From the NCBI GenBank assembly GCA_905160935.1, contig CAJHZI010000645.1:58501-122500 (forward strand): a DNA stretch of 64,000 bases, in the 5' to 3' direction. A model generated the notes under the pieces. That model had not been told where the DNA came from, did no database searches, and was given only the letters and a program-made list of their open reading frames with translations. The position numbers were made by a program, and so were the translations under genes. The DNA is from Enchytraeus crypticus (Eukaryota > Annelida > Clitellata > Enchytraeida > Enchytraeidae). This document shows positions 1-10,900 of the stretch, in pieces (position 1 is the stretch's first letter; every line of letters begins with the position of its first letter).

Positions 1-732
1 TTATGTTCCTATAATTGGAACCACTTTTTTAGAAATTTTCATTTGATATCAACATAATTTTCTTAATTTTGAAAATAACAAAGTTTTAGAAATTTAATAA
101 GAACTTGACTTAGAAATCTAATTGATTTTAAAATCTCTCTAAAATAATCTATTATTTAAAGATCTATTTAAAATCTACTTCATTTGAAACTCTAATTCAA
201 AGTCTAATCTGACTTTAACTATACGTATATAATATTAGTAAGTTGCAATATTATATTGGAGAAAGCGCATGGTACCTATAATGACACGTTAGAGGCAAAT
301 CATTTGTGCTATTTCTTTCAATTTTTTTCGATGAAAATTGTAACTAAGTCTATATAGAATAAGATGATTCAGACTTTAAAAGTAGTAAAAGTGAGATTTA
401 CTTTTCCGTAAGCACTTATTTTTAACCTCTTCTTACTTGCTCTGTCCCGTTGTCTGCCGATTTCAATTGTCATTCTGAAGTAATTTTTTGTTTTCTCGTG
501 TGAGTTCCGAATAGCATTTGATCATCTAAAATTGGCATGTAACGAAGAGGCGAGTAGCGAAGAGTTGAAGAAAGTACCTGAGAGGTCTTATCTTATGAAG
601 AATGATATTATGTCTGATGTCTGTGATAACTTTATGATGATGGCAGCGAGTATTTCCTCTCTATGGTATGCTCCTAAATGAGCAAGTTATTCGTTTCGAG
701 AAAACTCTGCAACGAGTCAGTCATTTGACGAT
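1..732. other. AT-rich non-coding DNA
   Basis: No coding signal or recognisable repeat is visible. The stretch is AT-rich with runs of short near-repeats such as ATTTAAAATCT around 115-210. Confidence 0.6.
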
Positions 733-790
733 ATGTGTGTGTGTGTGTGAAAGAGAGAGAGAGAAAGGAGAGAGATAGAGCGCGCGCGCA

Positions 791-821
<31 letters not shown>

Positions 822-846
822 TAGAGATGAGAGAGAGAGAGGGGGA
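733..846. repeat. Compound (GT)n(GA)n microsatellite
   Basis: A GT run is followed by interrupted GA runs, with a short CGCGCGCG patch at 781-788. It may be the tail remnant of the LINE family that ends in (GA)n, but no LINE sequence is recognisable beside it. Confidence 0.85.
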
Positions 847-1106
847 AAGAGTGAGGGAAACAGCAACGAAGATATACATTAACTGTATCTTAAAAGGCAT
901 AGTAGAATGTGATAGTGTTGAAGGCAGCTTATATTTCTCATTATATTGCTTATTTATTTGTAGTTGGCATTCGTATTTGTTGTAAATGTGTTATGATAAT
1001 TTGCTAATTAGTGACTGGGGTTATAGCAAGGATCTGCCGTTAGGCTGTAACATTAGCATCAATCATAGTCAGTACCCTTTTTTGAATTCTTTTAAAAAGT
1101 ATTTTT

Positions 1107-1340
1107 TGAATGTCTCAATGGCGTAGTGGTAACGTCATGAAGTTTTAAATGACAGATCCTGAGGTGAATTGAACCCTCGTGGGTTCGATTCCCAGCCGCG
1201 CTGAACTGAAAGAAAAATCTCGGACATTCACTGGACTGGTTATACGGAAAATGGTCTAAATTGCCTAACGGATTAAACATGTGGTATTAAAAGTCATAGA
1301 TATCAACATAGTTGATCATTTCACTATAATCCGCATTAAA
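1107..1340 (+). repeat. R2 tRNA-like SINE copy
   Basis: The head carries a box A-like stretch (GGCGTAGTGGTAACG) and a good box B (GGGTTCGATTCCC), the internal RNA polymerase III promoter of tRNA-derived SINEs. The body continues with CTCGGACATTCACTGGACTGG and ends near TTGATCATTTCACTATAAT. Five other copies are found at 8641, 21362, 22790, 53203 and 62718. Confidence 0.8.
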
Positions 1341-1518
1341 TAATCTACCCTAACCGTTATTATTGTATTTATTATTTTATTTTCGTAAATGACCCTTTGT
1401 ATAGCAGTGTAATGGCCTGTGAATGGTCATTGAGACTGCTTTACCTCAGGTTTCTAGTTCGATTTTTGAATTCTTTCGTTATTCAACTGAATATCAGCAA
1501 GCTTCTATACATAATTCA

Positions 1519-1617
1519 TCTTCCTATGGATATCTCTATGTTGTTGACTGACATGGGCTTTGAATCCTGACCACTTGTATCCAAAGCGAACTCTCTTACC
1601 TTTATGGCATACTCCTA
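1519..1617 (-). repeat. R7 tRNA-like SINE, head fragment
   Basis: Read on the minus strand this matches the tRNA-like head of the fuller R7 copies at 51815-52135 and 60675-60962, including the box B region around the TTTGAATCC complement. Confidence 0.6.
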
Positions 1618-1834
1618 ACAAATATTTTGTACAGATTTGTTTCAATTTCATTGAACCGTTGACTATGGTTATACCTATCCCAGTATTAACAGACAGGTCT
1701 TTATCATGTGTCGTCTATGATCATTTAAACCTCAGTGGTAATCTCAATCTCAGTATTAAATTATTTTACTGCTTTGTGTTTGGGATCATTGTCTTTCATT
1801 TCAACACATGTTCTCGTGAAGTCGTTTCGGGGAA

Positions 1835-1965
1835 CCGATTTATAGTGACTCATGATAGGGGGACGCCCCTGACTTCATCCGTGTATGAGGAAATAGACGT
1901 TAAAATCTTATTGCTATCATTAATCATGATATTTATAATAATAATTATTATTTTTATTTTTATTT
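1835..1965 (+). repeat. R5 SINE-like fragment with AT-rich tail
   Basis: The core GACGCCCCTGACTTCATCC is followed by GAGGAAATAGACGTTAAAATC and an ATT-rich tail. The same core and tail order occurs at 6947 and, inverted, at 9166, 28230, 59496 and 61370. Confidence 0.6.
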
Positions 1966-2002
1966 TATTTTTATTATTATCATGATTAATGATAGCAATA
2001 AG
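1907..2002. repeat. Inverted repeat, 24-25 bp perfect arms
   Basis: The arms at 1907-1931 and 1978-2002 are reverse complements (CTTATTGCTATCATTAATC and its complement, plus adjoining bases) and enclose an AT-rich loop of about 46 bp. The right arm continues, imperfectly, into the complement of the R5 core (AACGTC at about 2029), so this looks like two R5 tails joined tail to tail. Confidence 0.8.
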
Positions 2003-3660
2003 CTTTTAATTTCTATTTCTTATTTTAACGTCTTTTGTTATTGTTATTTTTATTATTATTGAGTTTATTAAAACGAGAATGTATGTCTATTATTTCAAGA
2101 ACTTTTCTTATAGTTGAATATAAGTTGCCGTTGCTTTTCCTCAGTGCATAGCTGTAGATGATTTAATATATACATGTAGTGCTTGCATGAGCGATATACC
2201 GCTGAACTAACCGTTGTATTGTATAGCATCAAATACACGAAAATCTAATGAAGCAGTGATGTTTTGTCGTATCTATATCCAAGATGGTTAAGACTAAACC
2301 AAACGGCGACTGCAACTCTCTCCAAATACCGATTTATGGAGTTAAAAAACGATGAAGGGAACGCAGCTTAAAAGAATCCATATTATGATGAGGCCAAGGC
2401 ACAGATTTAGGGATGAGCGCAGAGTAGCGCTCATTAGTGAGCTGTACAGTAGACTGTGTGTAGAAGTATATTCCTTGAACAGATAATTGCCTAACAATAG
2501 AAAAAACGCTATGGGAGAGACGTATGTTAAATTAACTGAGTGCTGTTCAAGCAATTTTAACATTTCGGCCAATTATAATCATTAGATAATATTAACAATT
2601 ATGTAGGTATTGTAATTGGATCTAGGTATTGTAATTTAACAATTTTGCTGTACAAATGTTCTACATGCACCCTATACTATATACTGCGTATATAGTATAT
2701 TACAGTCTATTTGCATTTTCTGTCATACAAGTCAATGAAACTTATACAGTGGCTCTATAAACTAAGATATATCGGCCTGCATTAACTACATGTACCATTT
2801 CTTTTATTCTTTTAAGAAAACTCTGGTTCATAATAATAATATTATAATAATTATTGTTAATATTGTCGGTTAATAATTGTTCATAATTTTCATAATTATC
2901 CGATAAAACTATATACACTATGTGGCATCCATACGCGCACACGTGTTATTAACAATTTATTACACAAGAGTGTTGTGGTTGCTTTGTTGCACATGCTGCA
3001 AGGATGTTGCTACTAATTTTCTGTAGGCTTGCGTTGTGTATTAGTTGCATTAGATACACTCACAGTCAATGACAACACCGAGCACAATAGTGCTCGATGT
3101 TGTGTTGACTGCTTTCGTAGATGCTTTGTAATTGTCATATTTGTATCATTTAGATTTACGACATTGAATGAAACCGGTATTTAGCCGTTAACAGTGAAAA
3201 TAAAATTAACCGCTCAAACATTCATATTAATGGTTTTTAACAATGCCGTATTTTTCCGCTTAAAATGTAAACCGTGGAGTCATAAAAATTACGAAAAGAT
3301 AGACAATTAAAACAATACAATAGTAATTTCTTTATTTTCCGTTAAAATTTTAACCGTGTTTTATACAAAATTTCAAAACATGACAATCAAAAGCGATAAA
3401 ATAGTTATTTCCTTATTTTCAGCTCAACAATTTTTAACCGTTAAACAATAAAAAAAAAAAAAAAGATATATAATAAATATAAACATATATAATAGTAGTA
3501 TTGCTTTCTACCTTGTTATCTTAATTAGACTTCGAAGAATTTTATAATGAAAAAATCGAAGTGGCAGTGATTTGGTCACCATTGCGTTTGCAACCTCACA
3601 CGAGCACGTAAGGGTGTTGTTTTGTTTATTCTTATTTTTTCAAATCCACTCTTCTCACTT
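2003..3660. other. AT-rich non-coding DNA
   Basis: I see no exon with flanking splice signals or protein similarity. Short open frames on both strands have AT-driven compositions. A poly-A run lies near 3450-3464. Confidence 0.55.
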
Positions 3661-3665
3661 ATAAA

Positions 3666-4040
3666 TAATCATCATTCATCACCATTCATCATCATTCATC
3701 ATCATTCATCATCATTCATCATCATTCATCATAATTCATCATCATTCATCATCATTCATCATCATTCATCATCATTCATCATCATTCATCATCATTCATC
3801 ATCATTCATCATCATTCATCATCATTCATCATCATTCATCATCATTCATCATCATTCATCATCATTCATCATCATTCATCATCATTCATCATCATTCATC
3901 ATCATCATCATCATCATCATTCATCATCATTCATCATCATTCATCATCATTCATCATCATTCATCATCATTCATCATCATTCATCATCATTCATCATCAT
4001 TCATCATCATTCATCATCATTCATCATCATTCATCATCAT
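3666..4040 (+). repeat. 10-bp minisatellite (ATTCATCATC)n
   Basis: About 37 nearly identical copies of ATTCATCATC are present, with one slip into plain (ATC)n at 3898-3920. An open frame across it reads as a His/Ser/Ile repeat and is a by-product of the array. Confidence 0.95.
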
Positions 4041-4389
4041 ACGAGCTAGCGAGAAGACCACCGAACTCTATTCGCCTCCTATGAATAGAGTTGAATATAT
4101 GTACTTTAATAATCAGTTTATGACACTTTGCTCGGAGTCGAGCATGTAACCAGTGAAAAGAGCGCAGCTCTCTAACCACTGTGCTATGCAGGCTAATCAA
4201 CCGCTATCACGTGATTTATAGGTGACAAACAAGGACCAGGTCATTAAACAATAAACAGCTACCGGGTACTTATGATTTACATGCAGCTCTGCAGATTATT
4301 TATGTCAGTCAAATATACTAGCCTAGTTTGTTACACTAGCTAGGCCAGAAGTGTAAAAATATAGTTGCACTTGATAGTGCACGAATCGT

Positions 4390-4490
4390 ATTTCAAATGT
4401 TTTAACTTCTCTCTCTCTCTCTTTCTCTATCTCTCTATCTCTCTCTCTCTCTCTCTCTCTCACTCTGTCTCGCTCTCTCTCTCTCCCTAG
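4390..4490. repeat. (CT)n microsatellite
   Basis: Interrupted CT run; the GA strand is the minus strand. No neighbouring LINE sequence was recognised. Confidence 0.9.
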
Positions 4491-4751
4491 CGTTCTGCAA
4501 GGTGGCTGGTCCACTATACATATAGTTTATATGTATAGTGTTCGTTTTTCACGTTCCATAGCACTCAATACATCAAAATATTTCCCATTACCTTCCTCAG
4601 GTCTTATTCAGTTACCTTTTAGGACACGTGCAGTTAACGCTTGATCAATTCTTCATTGCCCGGACACAAACCTGGAAATGTTTGAAAGTATAAGATATAA
4701 AGCAAGATTTAGACGGAATGAATCTGTGCCTATGTATTTCAAGGCACATTT

Positions 4752-5213
4752 AGGACGACGGCAGGTTTTAGCTCAACTGGTTTAGTTGCGCGTCAATTAT
4801 CGAAGTTAAGCTACATCAACCTCGGTTAGTACTTAGTGGGTGACAAAACCTTAGAAGACCGATTATTAACAGCTTAGGAAGGAAAAAATCCCAGGGTGGT
4901 GGAAGGTTATTCTTAAATCCGCGCCGGCTGCAATTGATGGCCCATCAAAAGGCAACGATTACTAATAACCATTACAGTATGTGAATGCGGCCTGGAGGAG
5001 GAGGACTTTGACCATTTGATGAACTGCAACTTGAGCGGTGATGGGGTCACGCGTGAGGATCTCAGAGAGTTCAATGATCGGGCGAGAGATTTTGTCAGAC
5101 GCTGGATTAATGCTGTATGAGGACACGATAAGAAGAAGAAGCTAATTACCATGGAGAGGAAGAAGGAAATAGGACAAGCATCTGTGCTTCCTGACCCAGT
5201 GCGCCGTTATGTA
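4752..5213 (+). repeat. R3 5S-rRNA-derived SINE (SINE3-type), interrupted
   Basis: Positions 4790-4860 resemble the 3' half of 5S rRNA: GAAGTTAAGC, then GGTTAGTACTTAGTGGGTGAC, then an AGAAGACCG stretch like the 5S internal control region. The following body (GGAAGGTTATTCTTAAATC, AAAGGCAACGATTA) recurs at 16150-16429 and, inverted, at 10800-11097. A 169-bp LINE tail (4973-5141) interrupts it. The last bases of the repeat overlap the stop codon of gene A. Confidence 0.8.
4973..5141 (+). pseudogene. 5'-truncated LINE 3' end inserted in R3
   Basis: The + frame gives a Cys/His pattern (CECGLEEEDFDHLMNC) typical of the C-terminus of LINE reverse-transcriptase ORFs, then a stop and an (AAG)n tail. 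It is bracketed by near-identical 11-bp direct repeats, CTAATAACCAT at 4962 and CTAATTACCAT at 5142, the expected target-site duplication. Confidence 0.75.
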
Positions 5214-5448
5214 TACCCATACACCTGCACCTGACAGATGGAGAGGTACTGGTTGCTCGCTGAGAGCTGGATGAAGAGGTACCTGGCTGGGAGAGATGCA
5301 GGGAGGCAGCACAGAGTGACGGTGGATCCTGCGGGAGGGTAACCCACGTAGAACACACAGAGCGAGTAGTCATCCCTGTCCATCAGAGCCGTGCGCCCCA
5401 TCAGCGACGAGTTTGTTAGACCTACCGTGAAGGTTGACAGCTGCTCGG
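5207..5448 (-). CDS. Gene A exon 5: lectin-like domain, second half, stop
   Basis: The 242-nt exon follows ACATTCCGCAG and encodes FTVGLTNSSL, DDYSLCVFYVGYPPAGS, TLCC and ARYLFIQLSA before ending VYGYT-stop. It aligns residue for residue with exon 5 of gene B. The stop codon TAA at 5209-5207 lies inside the end of the R3 SINE on the other strand, so the C-terminus may have been reset by that insertion. Confidence 0.85.
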
Positions 5449-7866
5449 CTGCGGAATGTAAGTAAAAATAGTCACTGATATTTGTACAAAATATATGAAA
5501 ATATTTGTAAAGAAGAAAATTAAAAACTAAAAAATAATAATTGAAAATAATAATTACAAATTATTTCCTATTAAACAATATTTTCATTGTATTAATTTGT
5601 GTCATATATTTTAGAATCGACTGACGAACTTACGAACAATGAAAAGCCAACTACGGTTGGTATTTAAAGAAAATTGATAAATATCATTAAGGAATAGGAA
5701 GAACTGGATGGCTCATATTCTGAGCGGGGATGGTATACTAAAGGAGAAAATTCCAGAATGAATGCAAGGAAGGTTAGAGGAAGGCCGAGACAATGTATAC
5801 TGGATAATTTGGTATTATTGTTGATATGAAAAGAAAGGTAGAGGTGAGAAATATGCGGAAGAGTTATATGCCTTGGACCTACATGTACCATATAAGAAGA
5901 ACGCTGAGAGAGATTGTAGAATTACTGCAGAGAGTTAGCTTAACGGTATCAAAACTCTCATTTAAGTCCGTTCCCTACCTAAAGAGCTTTTCAGTGATGA
6001 AGAGAACACTAGATTCGAATACTAAATCTATTGCTCCACAGTCTGATAATTTAACAATTAGCTACTGGCTCAGCCAAAATAGTAATAAATTGACAGAGCT
6101 TACGTTTCTGCACAGTATTGGTGATCTTAACTTTCCTAACGGTCGTTATGTTTTTCAGGTCCAGCATCCACCAGGAGAAGGTGGAGCCGTCCCTATCCGT
6201 GCAGGCACAGGAGGCATCCACTCCGGGACCTGATGCTCCGTCTAGCGCTCTCTCAGGACCGTTAGACTGGCAGGCGTTGTGGAAACAAGATGGCGCCTGC
6301 AATGCTGTCTTACCCGGAGACAGGTTTTCTGCTGTCCAACTGTCTGAAGTATGGAACAAGTATAAAGCTCAAAGTTAAGAGAGTGTTAACGTCAGTTTCC
6401 TCACTCGAAAGCGATGTTAGTGACGGGCGAGCCCAGGATATGAACCCCGCACATACTGATCCGAGGCCGAGAATCTTATCGACATCGCCACTGGCTCCAG
6501 CCATATGATATAGCTCAATATAGAAAATTAAGTTTAGTGTCAAGGGGCGGGAACACTAAGGGGAGGGAACACTAAGGGGCGGGCTTTAGAGCTTTGATTG
6601 ACGTGTGCGTCAGAGTCTCGGTTTAATAAAGCCATGCAGGTTCAGTTGGTTGTTAGATCCTTTCAAATAGCAATGGTTGTATTGGCTAAAACTACGGGGT
6701 TTTGGATGGTTTTTCTTGACAACTTGCCAGCCAATCTTCGCCACCTGTACTACGAAATTAGGAAAACGTGAAACTAATCTTGATAACTTTGCAAATACGT
6801 GCGATGTATCATGTGTGTAACTAAAGGAACTAAGAAATCATGTAAAATAAACTGTTCAGTATGACTTATCAACAAGAATCATGCATGTAGACATCAGACG
6901 CTTAAACCACAGATATAAATCCAGGCTAGAGATTGCGTTGTATTTGGGACGTCCCTGACCTCATCACTGTATGAAGAAACGGACGTTAAACCTTTATTAT
7001 TATTATTATTACTATTATGTTTATTTTTATTTGCCAAGTTTCTTCTAATTTAATTAAATAAAAAATAATAAAATATCTAAAATTAGTGCCAAGTGCAAGG
7101 TTACGTTCAAAATTGCAATTGTTGTTACGTGTAGATGTAGCATGTCATCAGGGTAAACGGGATTGTATCCTCTGTGAGCTACGCCCCTGCACGGTAAATG
7201 TTAGTCAAAGTTGAGGAAGGCATAGGGGTCCACCTCGTAAGTAGAATCCCAATAGTATATCAAAACTAATGTTATAGATGATTTACAGATCCACTCGTAA
7301 ATATACATGAAGAGCAAACGGAATATAGAGATGAGTAAAGGCATTATATACCATGGACCTGCCAGTAGGCAGTGCATAATGAGAGAGAGAGAGAGAGAGA
7401 GAGTTAGAGAGAGAAATACGCATATAAACGCTTATAAAGGTCAGACTACCCGAATACTGTCGCTGATCTGTTTTTCTTTGAAAATAACCAAAGTAGTAAA
7501 TAAAAGTATAAGTTTGTAAATATTAAACTAACTTAGTTTCAATATATTGCTAACCATATGACGCCGAATTTTCGACTGTAGATGAATCGTTTCTCTGCAA
7601 TTTACAATAAGCACTGTTGAGATATTAATTTAAAATTATAAAAATTTATAAATGAAATTAGACAATTTATATAAATCTCTAACAAAGACCCATGCTACTA
7701 TTATCATAAGCTCATCCAATCCGCAATTATCAATCAATCAATCACTCCATAAGAATTCAACGTCCGGTTCCTCGCCATAAGCCAATGTCAGGGACGTCAT
7801 ATACAAATACAATGTCAATTATGATATAAAAACGAAAATACGGAAATTAGATAAAAGTCGAAGAAA

Positions 7867-7901
<35 letters not shown>

Positions 7902-10900
7902 TATTCAACAACCTCAGTGTAAAGTCGCATACACACAAAGTGTACAAAAAGAGGAATAAAAGTACTAGCTTACAACAAACGTGAACTATGATTCAAAAGA
8001 CGGGAGAGATTATGATAATAAAATGGAATATTATAATAATAATAAAATAGAAATAAAATATAAAATGATAATAATATTGAGATTATGATAATCAAATGTG
8101 GAAATTATAATAAGAAATCCACTTCAAAACTTAAATGTTTATCCAAAATGATAAGGATTCTAAGCTATTTCTAATCAATGATTGAACTGAATGGTTACCC
8201 GATAAGTCCAACAGTTTGGTAAAATAGAAAGACATTCAGGCTCTTTAAGAGACAGTTGACACACGCCACCCTGTGTGTTGAATGTGAACAGACGGCACCG
8301 GGAGCCCGCTAGATAGCAAAGCAAGGCACAGTCGGTGATGCTGGAGGCAGTTTGAGTGATAGATGGGACATCCGTGGCACACAGAGCGATACCAGCTTCA
8401 TTTTTTAGGAGTCCGAACATATTTGGGTCTCCGGATGAACATAACTTCCGGTTTATAATGTTCTGGCCCACGACATCTGTTGCTGAAATATACGAAAAAT
8501 TGTTTTTTTTAATTCAATTGAAATCATGAAGGTTGAAAATATTTACGTTACAGTTAGAGTTAAGACCACGTGTTAGAGTTGAAGACAAGACTGTATATTT
8601 TTTCATTTATTACCACATACAAGATCACATAAAAAGTAAACACGCGTTATATTGAAATGATCAACTGCGTTGATATCTATCACTTTTAATACTACATGTT
8701 TAAATCGATAGGCAGTTTATACCATTTTCCGTATAACCAGTCCAGTGAATGACCGAGATTTTACTCTCAGATCAGTGCGGCTGAGATTCGAACTCACGAG
8801 GGTTCAATTCACCTCATGATCTGGCATTTAAAACTTCATGATTTTACCACTACACTATTGAGACATTCATAAGCATTTAAACACGCAGAAGGTGTAATAA
8901 ACATTTACAAAATATGTAGGTGAAGAGTCAAATATAGGCTATTAACATAGCACTTACATATTCCGTTATTAAAACTATAAAACCCTTGTGTTTAAGAACT
9001 TAAAAGTCATATTTATTGGTAAATTAGGTAAAATAGAATGTGCCAATTTGTATCAAGTAAGGATGAATTGAAAACAAAACAAATATTTACGCCAAGGACT
9101 AGGAAAAGTTTTAAACACCGCAGTAGAGACCCTATTTCCATATAATAATTATTCCTTTATTTAAATTAATAATAATAATAATAGTAATAATAATAATAAT
9201 AATAAAGGTTAACGTCCATTTCCTCATCCAGGGATGATGTCAGGGACGTCTCCAACAGCACACATCATTACAGATCAGTTCACCCAGACCAAAATGCAAA
9301 AGAACTGTGCTAAGGAGAAGTATTTGTAAAAAAAATTAATCCATCTTTAAAATGTTTATGTACTATAGGGTGTCCAGATAGGTCGTGAACGATTTTGAAT
9401 GCAAAAAATTATATGTTATGCACAATACAATGTGGAAAGTTTGATACTGGCAGATAGGCTGTTCAATTGTAAATAACAGGGAAAATACTGTAGGTTTGTA
9501 ACTTACGTTTCAAAGTGTTGACGTCATTTGCCGTGACGTCATCAAAATGTGCGTAAACAGAAAACTGCCGCAACAGTGCAGTAAATAAACGGCGTATCAC
9601 TGATTAGGCAATGGCAACATTAAACGAAGCGCAAATTAGAGCACAAGCTATTACACTATTGGAAGAAAAGTATAGTTATGGCGTTATAGCAAAAAAACTA
9701 GGTCGTAGTAAAGCGTGGATTAGCAAGTGGGCCAACCGCTACAAGCAGAATCCAAACGAAACGCTGCAGAGTCGTTATCAAGGCGGTCGAAAGTCTGTGC
9801 TGACTGCTGCCGCTCAAAAACTGATTAGGCAGTCTAAATATGTGCGTGGACAGAGTCTGCGAAAGTTAGCACGTCGATTGAAAGACAAACGCTTTGCTGG
9901 ATGCAAAGAGACAATAAGACAGTATATGCGAACGACGCTGAAATGGAAATGCTTTAAACGACAAAAGGTCCCAAAGTTAAGTAGTGCTTATAAAGTCCGC
10001 CGAGTCAACTTTGCGAAGAAGTTTAAAGATATTGACTGGTCGCGTGTCATGTTCACTGATGAATCACCTTTCAAACTTTACTACGTACCTAACAATAAGA
10101 ACGATGTAGTATGGGGATCACAAGAAACTTCTGTTCCGTGCGCGCCACAGGTGAAGTTCAGCCCGTCAGTTCTGGTGTGGGGTGGTATTACAGCTCGCGG
10201 ATTAACAAAACTTCATATCATCCCAAATAAAACTTCAGTTAATTCGACTTATTACATCAATGAGATACTGGAGAAAGAGGTCAAACCAGCATTCCAGCGA
10301 ACAGTTGTATGTACGAATTTAACAGCTACAAAGCTGTTTCGTAATAACGGCGAAGGATTGTTTCAACAAGACGGTGCACGTGCACACACATCAAGAGCGT
10401 CAGTCGAGTGGTTGAACACAAACATTAATGGATATATCTCACCAGAGGACTGGCCACCTAATTCTCCGGATTTGTCACCGATAGAAAATGTTTGGAGTAT
10501 TATGGCGGCAACGGTTTATGCCGATCCTGAACCGCAGACATTGAACAGCTTGAAACGCCGGATTCGAAAGGCGTGGAAATCGATACCTCTGAAAACTCTG
10601 ACAAATCTAATTGGCTCGATGCATGATCGACTTGACGCTGTACTGAAGAATAAAGGAGACATTATTAAATACTAAATGACAATTTTTATAAATTTGTTAC
10701 TAGTGGATTAAAAATGGCAGTCATTCAAAATCGTTCACGATCTATCTGGACACCCTATATATATAAAGGTTACTGAACTAGCGACATAAAATAGGTTACC
10801 TCTCGTATTGTTATACGGACGTCATACGGCGAGAGCTGTTTCATTGTTTAACTGTTGTTTTTTAGTTGTCACTCTTTCTTACTTCTTTTCCATTGGTATT

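Noticed and set aside
3622-4149. 175-codon His/Ser/Ile-rich open frame
   Set aside because: It is the translation of a 10-bp DNA repeat; no splice or start context.
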